Of a stretch of 42,150 bases of DNA, positions 22,034 through 27,696 are shown in pieces. A program made the position numbers and the translations under genes. Source of the DNA: a virus; the IMG/VR virus record IMGVR_UViG_3300036790_000187, positions 1 through 42,150 of that record; one strand, written 5' to 3'. The notes under the pieces were generated by a model. That model ran no database searches. It was not told the DNA's origin and saw only the letters and a program-made list of their open reading frames with translations. Positions within the stretch are counted from its first letter, which is position 1. Each line of letters opens with the position of its first letter.

Positions 22034-22089
22034 GATTTGCATCCGGAATAACACCTCAGGAGACCCCTCTACCAAAGTGCTTGCAAATC
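22034..22089 (-). other. 56-nt stem-closed element in the 237-bp gap 21870-22106
   Basis: On the minus strand GATTTGCA (22089-22082) pairs perfectly with TGCAAATC (22041-22034). Between the arms lie GGTAGAGGGG, reminiscent of a D-loop, and CCTGAGG. It is too short for a tRNA and no anticodon arm can be drawn. The rest of the gap shows no gene or clear promoter. It could be a leader structure for the 90-residue gene or a degenerate tRNA-like piece. Confidence 0.3.
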
Positions 22090-22106
22090 CCCTCGTAAGA
22101 ACGGAG

Positions 22107-22631
22107 TTAGGCGGCCTGGCGGTTCTTGCGCTGGAAGGCCACCATCAGGTGATCCTTGGACATCTTGCGGGGATCGTCGCCGACGACCGCGTTGAACTGG
22201 GCGTCGTCCATGTTCAGGAGTTCCGTGTGGGTGTACTCCTTGTTCTCGGGCAGCTGGACGTCCTCCACCATGCGGCCGAGATCACCGGGCAGGATGCCCT
22301 TGACGAACTCCACGCCGGCTCCGGGGTTGCTGATGAGCTCCATGAAGAGCTCGTCGTAGGCCGGGCTGTTCATGAACTGGTTGACGATCTCGTCGTTGTG
22401 GACGAAGCTGCTGCCGCTTCGGATGCCGACGGACTTGCTGATGAACATCTTGAACGTGTCGATGATCTGCCGGCCGTCCTGGGAATCGACGATTCCCTGC
22501 AGGTACGCCTGCATGCCGCCCTCGGTCGTCATCTGCATCTCGATGAGCGCGGACTTGCTGAGGTTGAAGTACCAGTCCTCATCGACGTTCTCGCCATCGA
22601 TGTCCTTGTAGGTTATGGTTTTCTTGAGCAT
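22107..22631 (-). CDS. Conserved phage protein (LKKTITYKDIDGE type), 174 residues
   Basis: The pattern MLKKTITYKDIDGENVDEDW, YFNLSKSALIEMQMTTEGG, IVDSQDGRQIIDTFKMFISK, FMNSPAYDELFMELISNP and GILPGDLGRM is familiar from phages of Gram-positive bacteria, where the protein appears beside DUF6353-type genes. Similar proteins have been labelled tail assembly chaperones in some annotations, but here the gene is in the accessory module, not the tail operon, and a separate chaperone exists at 37227-37766. Function therefore open. ATG after AAAGGAATA. Confidence 0.72.
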   Translation of the reverse strand: MLKKTITYKDIDGENVDEDWYFNLSKSALIEMQMTTEGGMQAYLQGIVDSQDGRQIIDTFKMFISKSVGIRSGSSFVHNDEIVNQFMNSPAYDELFMELISNPGAGVEFVKGILPGDLGRMVEDVQLPENKEYTHTELLNMDDAQFNAVVGDDPRKMSKDHLMVAFQRKNRQAA

Positions 22632-22680
22632 CTTCTATTCCTTTCGCTGTCTCCAATCGGAGAGAACGGGTATCAAACCT

Positions 22681-22815
22681 GACGAACGCTGTGGGCAGCG
22701 CGAGGCTCACGACCTGGCGACGGTTGGATTTACGCCCAAACGGGCGAACCCAAGCGATCCAGCATCGCTTCCTTCACTCCCGTGCGGCGCTCGGTTCGGC
22801 CACACAGCGTTCGTC
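22681..22815 (-). ncRNA. Candidate structured RNA of about 135 nt
   Basis: In the 200-bp gap between two genes, the minus strand starts with GACGAACGCTGTG and ends with its exact complement CACAGCGTTCGTC, a 13-bp closing stem. Inside are a perfect hairpin AAGCGAT-GCTGG-ATCGCTT and a second two-part hairpin, TTGGGTT then CGCCC-GTTT-GGGCG then AATCCAA, plus further GC-rich pairing options such as AGCGC with GCGCT. No reading frame explains it. It does not fold as a tRNA. It begins 18 nt after the stop of the upstream gene, so it may be processed from the operon mRNA. Known classes (6S-like, others) cannot be assigned by eye. Confidence 0.55.
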
Positions 22816-22832
22816 AGGAGTCTGGTTGAGGC

Positions 22833-23132
22833 TCAGGCCTCGGGGGTCTCGTCCGTCTCCTCGACGGCGGAGTTGCGCTTGCGGATCACCAGGACGGCCG
22901 TCCCGAGGATCGCGGTGGTGACGGCGCCGGCGATGACGCGCTTGTTCTTCGCCAGCCGCTTGGCCTTGACGACCAGGAACGAACTTCCCTTGGTGTCGTC
23001 CTCGCCGAAGAACGTGACGTCGCCGTCGGAAGTGCGGATCTCGGTCACGGTCGCCTCGCTGGCCTTCGCCTGGTGCGGGACGGTGGCGTCCTTCTCTTCG
23101 ACGGTGCTGTCGGCGGTGTTCTTGGTGGCCAT
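22833..23132 (-). CDS. Single-pass membrane protein, 99 residues
   Basis: Start at ATG 23132-23130 (MATKNTADSTVEEKDATVPH) with GAAGGG upstream; a TTG eight codons earlier is the alternative. A charged N-terminal half contains DGDVTFFGEDDTKGS, then a membrane segment (VIAGAVTTAILGTAVLVI) preceded by KRLAKNKR and a short acidic tail. Not recognised. It is followed by the candidate structured RNA. Confidence 0.65.
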   Translation of the reverse strand: MATKNTADSTVEEKDATVPHQAKASEATVTEIRTSDGDVTFFGEDDTKGSSFLVVKAKRLAKNKRVIAGAVTTAILGTAVLVIRKRNSAVEETDETPEA

Positions 23133-23187
23133 GTTGGTGAAATACCCTTCAGTCAACGTAGTTAAGGAAGCGCCTGTACGCTTCTCT

Positions 23188-23964
23188 TCAATGTAAGGAC
23201 CAGTAGCCGCGGACCGGAATCGTCTGGAATCCGATCGTGATGCACGGCTTACCGTCCTCGGTGATGGCCGAACCGTACTCGACTTCGAGTCTGGCGTCGG
23301 TGTTCCATCCGATCTCGTCGGACTCCGCCGTCTTGGCGAGCCCGATGCGGTCCCAGAAGTCCGTGAGCGAGGCGTAGTCGCTGTTCAGGATCTGGTAGTT
23401 GGTGTCGTTCTGGGCCTTCTTGAGCGTCTCGAACGTGCTCTTGAAGTATCGTCCCGAGTGCGTGTCCAGCACGAGAACTTCGGCCTCGTTCAGGACGTAG
23501 ACTTCCGCCGGCGGGTTCTTGTTGACCCGATCCTGCGCGATCTCGTCTCGAACCTCCTGCTCCTTGCTTTCACCGAGCTTCTCGATAACCTTGGTTTTGT
23601 ACTCCTGGAATCCTTCCTGGGCGATGGAATATGCGGATGCCAGGACTGCGGCACGCCGCGTGCTCACGTGGTTGGCGCTGATGATACAAGCGCCGGTCAC
23701 GAGTCCCATTCCGACAGCCGGAAGATATAGCTTCCAGATGTCCGGAAACACGATCTTGACCTTCTCGAACGTCGGAAGCGGCTCGAACTCGTTGTCCACC
23801 AACTTGTGATGATTGACCGCCATTACCTCAGCGGCCTTGAACGAGGCTCGGCCAGTGAGAATCGCGGTGGTGACCAGACCGGTCACTCCGAGTGCGGTCA
23901 AGATGGTGGGAGCGTTGTCGGCGGTCGCCTTCTGTGCTCGCTTGACGATGGCGCCGATATTCAC
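23188..23964 (-). CDS. DUF6353-like membrane protein, copy 2
   Basis: A 258-residue paralogue of the 19604-20500 protein. Shared layout: APTILTALGVTGLVTTAILT (about 18-37), LYLPAVGMGLVTGACIISAN, and RRAAVLASAYSIAQEGFQEY, then KTKVIEKLGESKEQEV. The C-terminal part holds VYVLNEAEVLVLDTHSGRYF and ITIGFQTIPVRGYWSLH. Two membrane segments and a soluble end domain are predicted. Starts at GTG overlapping the upstream stop (GTGA). Function unknown in this family. Confidence 0.75.
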   Translation of the reverse strand: MNIGAIVKRAQKATADNAPTILTALGVTGLVTTAILTGRASFKAAEVMAVNHHKLVDNEFEPLPTFEKVKIVFPDIWKLYLPAVGMGLVTGACIISANHVSTRRAAVLASAYSIAQEGFQEYKTKVIEKLGESKEQEVRDEIAQDRVNKNPPAEVYVLNEAEVLVLDTHSGRYFKSTFETLKKAQNDTNYQILNSDYASLTDFWDRIGLAKTAESDEIGWNTDARLEVEYGSAITEDGKPCITIGFQTIPVRGYWSLH

Positions 23965-24398
23965 TCAGCACTCCTCTGGAGATGGACGGTCGCGGAGTTG
24001 CCCAGCATCGAGAACTCGAAGCTGAGGTCGCCGTCCTTGTAGGTGAAGGTCTTGGTTGTGTCCTGGGACAACTGCGGGTCGCCGTCCGCCTTGGAGACGA
24101 TCTGCCCGTCGGTCGAGGACGTCTTGAACGTTCCCGCCCAGTATGCGCCGGAGATCACGTCCGAACTCATTCCGATGGATATCTTGCCGTCGGATGTGAT
24201 CGTGGCCGTCATCGTGACTCCGCCGTCGCCGCTCTTCTGGTTCCACGTGCCCACGAGGTTGACGGGCTGGACGTTCGCCACGGCGGATATTCCGCGGGGA
24301 TCCGAAGTACGAGTGTGGTCACCGACCAACACGAAACCCCCGGCGAAGAGCGCTATGGCGGCGAACAAGGACCAGACGGTCCAGTGGATCTTACGCAT
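23961..24398 (-). CDS. Secreted or membrane-anchored beta-rich protein
   Basis: A 145-residue protein with an N-terminal signal or anchor (RKIHWTVWSLFAAIALFAGG, about 2-21) and a beta-sandwich-like remainder: VGTWNQKSGDGG, ATITSDGKISIGM, GAYWAGTFKTSSTDG, KTFTYKDGDLSFEFSMLGNS, VHLQRS. No lipobox cysteine is present. The pattern resembles small secreted proteins of actinobacteria, where GTW, YWAGTF and FTYKDGxLSFE recur. A phage gene taken from a host is likely, perhaps acting at the cell surface. The ribosome site AGGAGTG is good. It lies after a terminator and no promoter was seen in front of it. Confidence 0.65.
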   Translation of the reverse strand: MRKIHWTVWSLFAAIALFAGGFVLVGDHTRTSDPRGISAVANVQPVNLVGTWNQKSGDGGVTMTATITSDGKISIGMSSDVISGAYWAGTFKTSSTDGQIVSKADGDPQLSQDTTKTFTYKDGDLSFEFSMLGNSATVHLQRSAE

Positions 24399-24435
24399 GG
24401 TGCACTCCTATCGTGTGAATCGGAAAACGCAAAGC

Positions 24436-24460
24436 CTAAACACCTTGTTAGGGTGTTCAG
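24436..24460 (-). terminator. Terminator after the 67-residue gene
   Basis: On the minus strand CTGAACACC-CTAACAA-GGTGTTTAG forms a 9-bp stem with one G-U pair, followed by GCTTTGCGTTTTCC. Similar in sequence to the terminator at 24754-24783. Confidence 0.7.
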
Positions 24461-24469
24461 ACTTTTTGG

Positions 24470-24673
24470 TTAGATGAGGTCGTCCTCGAGTTCGGTGTTC
24501 TTCGCGGCTTTGGCGGCGTGGTACTTCTTCAGGAGCTTCTGAGCGCCGATGGTAAGGGCAGCACCGATGACGACTCCGATCGCGATGTTTGCGGTCGTGA
24601 CGGGGGTCTCACTGGTGACGTACTCACCTTCGGAAATCTCTTCGGCACCTTTGGTCTTAACGACGGCAAGCAT
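24470..24673 (-). CDS. Small membrane protein, 67 residues (cassette 2)
   Basis: MLAVVKTKGAEEISEGEYVT at the start, one membrane segment (ANIAIGVVIGAALTIGAQKL), then a Lys/Ala-rich helix and an acidic end. It has its own promoter element (24692-24728) and terminator. Ribosome site AAAGGAAC. Not recognised. Confidence 0.68.
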   Translation of the reverse strand: MLAVVKTKGAEEISEGEYVTSETPVTTANIAIGVVIGAALTIGAQKLLKKYHAAKAAKNTELEDDLI

Positions 24674-24691
24674 GGAAGTTCCTTTCGGGTA

Positions 24692-24728
24692 GGGGTCTCA
24701 TTATAAGCCATGTTTTTTTCGCGACCCC
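24692..24728 (-). promoter_or_regulatory. Repeated promoter element, copy 2
   Basis: Same 37-bp layout as copy 1: GGGGTCGCGAAAAAAAC, TATAAT, GAGACCCC on the minus strand. It lies 18 bp upstream of the 67-residue gene, and immediately after the terminator-bounded previous cassette. Confidence 0.78.
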
Positions 24729-24753
24729 TCGCAAATTCCCTACCGAAAAGGAA

Positions 24754-24783
24754 AACCTAAACACCGGGTTAGGGTGTCAGGTT
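24754..24783 (-). terminator. Terminator after the 77-residue gene
   Basis: Minus strand AACCTGACACC, loop CTAACCC, then GGTGTTTAGGTT: a long stem with one bulge, followed by TTCCTTTTCGG. Shares the CTAAC loop and GGTGTTTAG arm with the 24436 terminator, so the two cassettes look duplicated. Confidence 0.7.
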
Positions 24784-24791
24784 TGTAAGGT

Positions 24792-25025
24792 CTAGTGGGT
24801 GGGTGATGTCTTGACGGCGATCTTGCAGATGCTGCTCACCACGGCCACCGTGACGATCGATCCGACAATGATCTTCGCGGTCGGGCGTAGGACGTCCTCC
24901 ACCAATCCGTTGAGGATGTTGGCGGCGGACTCTCCTATTTCCGAGGCGATCTCGTTGTCGAGTTCGGTTTCGTTCTTGGGGGTCTTGGCGAGGCTGATGT
25001 CTGCGACAATGCGCTTCTTGAACAT
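24792..25025 (-). CDS. Small membrane protein, 77 residues (cassette 3)
   Basis: Start set at ATG 25025-25023 (MFKKRIVADISLAKTPKNET), directly downstream of promoter copy 3; longer readings would include the promoter. An amphipathic helix is followed by a C-terminal membrane segment (IIVGSIVTVAVVSSICKIAV). The ribosome site is weak. Not recognised. Confidence 0.65.
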   Translation of the reverse strand: MFKKRIVADISLAKTPKNETELDNEIASEIGESAANILNGLVEDVLRPTAKIIVGSIVTVAVVSSICKIAVKTSPTH

Positions 25026-25042
25026 GGCAGTCCAATCAGATA

Positions 25043-25079
25043 GGGGTCTCATTATACGCCATGTTTTTTCTGCGAGGCA
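25043..25079 (-). promoter_or_regulatory. Repeated promoter element, copy 3
   Basis: Minus strand TCGCAGAAAAAAC, TATAAT, GAGACCCC in the same 37-bp spacing. The upstream arm is degenerate (TGCCTCGCA in place of GGGGTCGCA), so the inverted repeat is broken here while the -10 and downstream arm are kept. Confidence 0.75.
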
Positions 25080-25094
25080 CAAAGTAAACACAAA

Positions 25095-25127
25095 CCCCGT
25101 GCAAGAGTGGTTAGCTCTCACACGGGG
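25095..25127 (-). terminator. Terminator after the 92-residue gene
   Basis: Minus strand CCCCGTG-TG-AGAG, loop CTAACCA, CTCT-TG-CACGGGG: a GC-rich stem with an internal mismatch, followed by TTTGTGTTT. Confidence 0.78.
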
Positions 25128-25150
25128 CGTGTTGGGATTGTACGGGGTGG

Positions 25151-25429
25151 TTAGCGGGACTTCAGGACGAATCCTAGTGCCTTCGAAGTCACGACGTGCG
25201 CTCGCTCGTAACCGAGGATCAGAGCGATGCCGGCCAGGTTGCCAGCGACGAGAACCATGGTGTCGGGGCTCACGCGCTTGGGGGAAGTGGCTTCCTTCAG
25301 CTTGTAGAGCTCCTTCACCCGGTCCAGGGTCGTCTGGTAAGCGGGATCGGCGATCTTCAGTTCCTTCAGTTCCGAGAGAGCGGCGTCGATGGTCTCGTCG
25401 AGCACAATGGTCTTCGGCTTGATGATCAT
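25151..25429 (-). CDS. Small membrane protein, 92 residues (cassette 4)
   Basis: A helical charged N-terminal part (TIDAALSELKELKIADPAYQ, RVKELYKLKEATSPK) and a C-terminal hydrophobic segment (DTMVLVAGNLAGIALILGYE). Its own promoter element (25447-25483) and terminator make it independent of the tail operon. Not recognised. Confidence 0.68.
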   Translation of the reverse strand: MIIKPKTIVLDETIDAALSELKELKIADPAYQTTLDRVKELYKLKEATSPKRVSPDTMVLVAGNLAGIALILGYERAHVVTSKALGFVLKSR

Positions 25430-25446
25430 GGCTTAGCCTCTCAGTA

Positions 25447-25483
25447 GGGGTCTCATTATAACCTAAGTAATTCCTGCGACCCC
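25447..25483 (-). promoter_or_regulatory. Repeated promoter element, copy 4
   Basis: Minus strand GGGGTCGCAGGAATTAC, TATAAT, GAGACCCC, 37 bp. Both GGGGTC/GACCCC arms are intact; the A-tract is diverged. It marks the start of the accessory module right after the Acb2-like gene. Confidence 0.75.
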
Positions 25484-25492
25484 ATGAAAGGA

Positions 25493-25876
25493 CTAGCTCG
25501 CCGGCGGAGTCGCCGGATCGGTCTGCGACGCCTGGTTCTGCGTCTGGGTCAGGTCGGCCGAAGTGGTGGACTGCGAGACGGTCGGGGTGATCGTCGCCGG
25601 AGCCGGAGTCGCCGCGGAGGTGGTGTTGTCGGGCTTCACGCCGGACTTGGCCTTCTGGTGCGCCAGGTTCTTGGCCTCGGTCTCCGCGGCGGCGAGCGCG
25701 TGGTGCGCCCAGCCGGAAGCCTCCTCCAGAGCGTTGACGAGCTTGGTCTTGGCCACGCCGGCGGGGATCGCGTCGTCCAGGGACTTCACGAACGCCTTGA
25801 ACGAAGTCGCGACGGCCTCGCCGTGCTCCTTGACCGCGCTGAATCGGTTGTTGATCTCGGTCTCGCTGAGGGTCAT
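25493..25876 (-). CDS. Acb2/Tad1-like putative anti-defence protein
   Basis: A 127-residue protein. The first ~65 residues read INNRFSAVKEHGEAVATSF, then LDDAIPAGVAKTKLVNALEE and ASGWAHHALAAAE. The combination of an N-terminal RF, a helix, and a closing LEEAxxWAxxA helix is the pattern of the Acb2/Tad1 helical-hairpin family, whose characterised members are phage sponges that sequester cyclic nucleotide signals of CBASS and Thoeris. A disordered Thr/Ala/Pro/Gln tail (about 75-127) follows, longer than in the compact members. Position at the border of late and accessory genes fits. The assignment is by eye; an unrelated helical protein remains possible. Confidence 0.5.
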   Translation of the reverse strand: MTLSETEINNRFSAVKEHGEAVATSFKAFVKSLDDAIPAGVAKTKLVNALEEASGWAHHALAAAETEAKNLAHQKAKSGVKPDNTTSAATPAPATITPTVSQSTTSADLTQTQNQASQTDPATPPAS

Positions 25877-25893
25877 ATTTCCTGCTTCCTTGG

Positions 25894-26331
25894 CTAGAGA
25901 GACGCGCCGTGCGCCGTGCCGCCGGTGGTTTGGGTCGCCGAGGATGTGATCTCCTGCGGTGAAGTTGTGGACACGATCTTGAAGGTCGCCTCAGCCATCT
26001 TCTCCAATTCCTCGGGAATCTGGTTGAGGTTGAGCGAGAAGACCTTCTTGAGATCGGTCTCGGCTACCTCGATGACGCCGGCGTACTTCGCCTCGCTGGC
26101 GTTGTACGTGGCCGTCGAGTAGCCCAGGACGCCGCCCAAGATCGTGTTGACCGAGGCGATGGAGGCCATCACCTGCCCCACGTCCGGGAAGTTCCAGATC
26201 TGGCTCAGCGCATAGTACAGAGCGGCGCAGAGCGGCAGACCGATGGAGGCGACGTGCTTGAGGACGTTGTACGCCCCACTGCTAAGCAGCGGCGTTTTGG
26301 TTGCCGCGGAACTGGGTGACGACGTTGACAT
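25894..26331 (-). CDS. Holin
   Basis: A 145-residue protein with a Ser/Thr-rich N-terminus and two membrane segments: ASIGLPLCAALYYALSQIW (about 28-46) and a second at VMASIASVNTILGGVLGYST (about 54-73), then a charged cytoplasmic helix region. The arrangement, with LP, ALY and QIW in the first segment and a Gly-rich second, matches r1t/phi-LC3-like holins common in phages of actinobacteria. Holins open the membrane at lysis. It overlaps the previous membrane protein gene by 50 bp. The tail (about 85-145) is longer than in many holins. Confidence 0.72.
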   Translation of the reverse strand: MSTSSPSSAATKTPLLSSGAYNVLKHVASIGLPLCAALYYALSQIWNFPDVGQVMASIASVNTILGGVLGYSTATYNASEAKYAGVIEVAETDLKKVFSLNLNQIPEELEKMAEATFKIVSTTSPQEITSSATQTTGGTAHGASL

Positions 26332-26671
26332 CGGGTAGATACCTTTCGTTGGTGAATATCTCGCCGTGTTGAGCGTGAGTCTGGAACGGAAGCATGCGCA
26401 CGTCGTTCCAGATGCGCTCGGCGATGCCGTTACCCCCGAGCTCCTTGTACGGCTGGAAGAAGTACTTCTCGAACTCCTCGAGCTCGTCCTTGGTGATCCA
26501 CCCGCGCTCGATGTAGTGCAGACCGAGAGTGGTGATCTTGTCGTACGCGATACCCATCATCAAGCGAGCGTTCGCGCTGTTGCGGTGGTTGCGATGCTCC
26601 AGAAACTTCCAGAAGCCACCTGAACCGAGAACCGAACCCACGATGATGATCAGTGCGTGCTGGAGCCACAC
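26282..26671 (-). CDS. Membrane-anchored tail/lysis-region protein, 129 residues
   Basis: Start at GTG 26671-26669, eight bases after AAAGGAG. An N-terminal membrane segment (WLQHALIIIVGSVLGSGGFW) precedes a soluble part with GIAYDKITTLGLHYIERGWI, TKDELEEFEKYFFQPYKELG and GNGIAERIWNDVRML. The YxPYxxLGGNG pattern with one N-terminal anchor occurs in small proteins of phage lysis or late regions in Gram-positive hosts. It may be a second holin-like or spanin-like factor. Overlaps the holin gene. Confidence 0.65.
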   Translation of the reverse strand: MWLQHALIIIVGSVLGSGGFWKFLEHRNHRNSANARLMMGIAYDKITTLGLHYIERGWITKDELEEFEKYFFQPYKELGGNGIAERIWNDVRMLPFQTHAQHGEIFTNERYLPDVNVVTQFRGNQNAAA

Positions 26672-26688
26672 AGTGGGGTCTCCTTTCT

Positions 26689-27435
26689 TTACAGTGGATC
26701 GGCTACCCCACCACCCCCAGAAGGCGATGCCGGCGTGCCTATCAGAACAGGGCTCTTGAGCGCGTATGGCTGTGCTTGTTTCCAAACACCACCGGTACGC
26801 ACATAAGGGATCGCCGGCTTCCAGACTCCGTTGACGTTCACGTACACGCCAAGGATCGTCTTTGCGCTAGATGAAGCTGACCAGCCCCCCCAGCCGTTCG
26901 CGTTCCTTGCCCTGACCCAAAAGTAATAAACGGTGTTCATGGCCAGGTTCTTTACCACGTATGGGGACGTGGCAGTTACTTCTGTCGTCGCCGTAGTCGA
27001 ACTCGTCCCATACCCGAGTTGATATCCGAGAATCGACGAACCACCATTGTTTGGAGCTGACCACGAAACCGTCACTGTATCGACCGTCACAGCGCTCAGA
27101 GTAGGCTTCGATGGTGCTGATGGAACTGTGGATCGGGATATCGCCTGACTGAAAGTAGTCGGACCGCCGAAGCCTGCAGTTCCAGTGGAGTTGAGCTTGA
27201 ACGTGACTGTCTGGTTCGTCGTAACGGTCCAGGCTCCGAGACGCTGCCAACCGGTGTTAGCAGAATATCGGAACGACTGCCATGAGCTTGATGAGCCGTT
27301 GACGATATAAGCCCACGGCAAGTCGTAGTCGAACGTTGTCGAGTTGTTCGCGTTGATCCAGAACTCCACCGTGCTACCGGTGTCCCGGATCATCATCGTG
27401 CCCGAGCCGCCAGTGGACTTGGTGTAGTCAGTCAT
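26689..27435 (-). CDS. Minor tail protein with fibronectin type III domain
   Basis: A 248-residue protein. N-terminal beta-sandwich (about 1-105, with VEFWINANNSTTFDYDLPWA), then an FN3 domain (about 106-196: VPSAPSKPTLSAVTVDTVTV, SWSAPNNGGSSILGYQLGYG, TVYYFWVRARNANGWGGWS). The end has two short copies of a V-x-G-V-W-K-x-A motif (VNVNGVWKPAIPYV and TGGVWKQAQPYA). Such repeats and FN3 domains are common at tail tips, where they bind cell-surface sugars. It is the last structural gene before the lysis genes. Confidence 0.8.
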   Translation of the reverse strand: MTDYTKSTGGSGTMMIRDTGSTVEFWINANNSTTFDYDLPWAYIVNGSSSSWQSFRYSANTGWQRLGAWTVTTNQTVTFKLNSTGTAGFGGPTTFSQAISRSTVPSAPSKPTLSAVTVDTVTVSWSAPNNGGSSILGYQLGYGTSSTTATTEVTATSPYVVKNLAMNTVYYFWVRARNANGWGGWSASSSAKTILGVYVNVNGVWKPAIPYVRTGGVWKQAQPYALKSPVLIGTPASPSGGGGVADPL

Positions 27436-27443
27436 GGATACAC

Positions 27444-27683
27444 CTAGCTCACGATCTTGAAGTAGATGTCCCCATCGTTACCACCGGACGGATCTGCCGT
27501 CCCGGAGGATATGCCGGCCGCAGTGCGGAAACCGGCTTTACCCACGGGGATCATCGCCAGAAGAGCGGCGACGTAGTCACGGGTTCGGTTGATCTCACGG
27601 CCACCCCAGCGAACACGGCCTTCTTCGCCTGTGTCGGGGACGGTCTGATATCCTGCCGCGGTTGCCTGATCTCCTACAGCCAT
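27444..27683 (-). CDS. Small tail protein, 79 residues
   Basis: Begins at ATG 27683-27681 (MAVGDQATAAGYQTVPDTGE), five bases after a perfect AGGAGG; the same frame is open further up inside the hub gene but that part is a shadow. Contains VRWGGREINRTRDYVAALLA and ends GGNDGDIYFKIVS, an ending often seen in proteins that sit at tail tips or fibres. The role in the tail tip is inferred from its place between the hub and FN3 genes. Confidence 0.7.
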   Translation of the reverse strand: MAVGDQATAAGYQTVPDTGEEGRVRWGGREINRTRDYVAALLAMIPVGKAGFRTAAGISSGTADPSGGNDGDIYFKIVS

Positions 27684-27696
27684 GCCAAACCTCCTA

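Noticed and set aside
22681-22815. tRNA or tmRNA in the structured region
   Set aside because: No acceptor/T-arm combination can be drawn, and no CCA-adjacent stem or tag frame is visible.
26674-26690. Another copy of the GGGGTCTC promoter arm
   Set aside because: It is the ribosome site of the 129-residue gene and lacks the TATAAT and the second arm.
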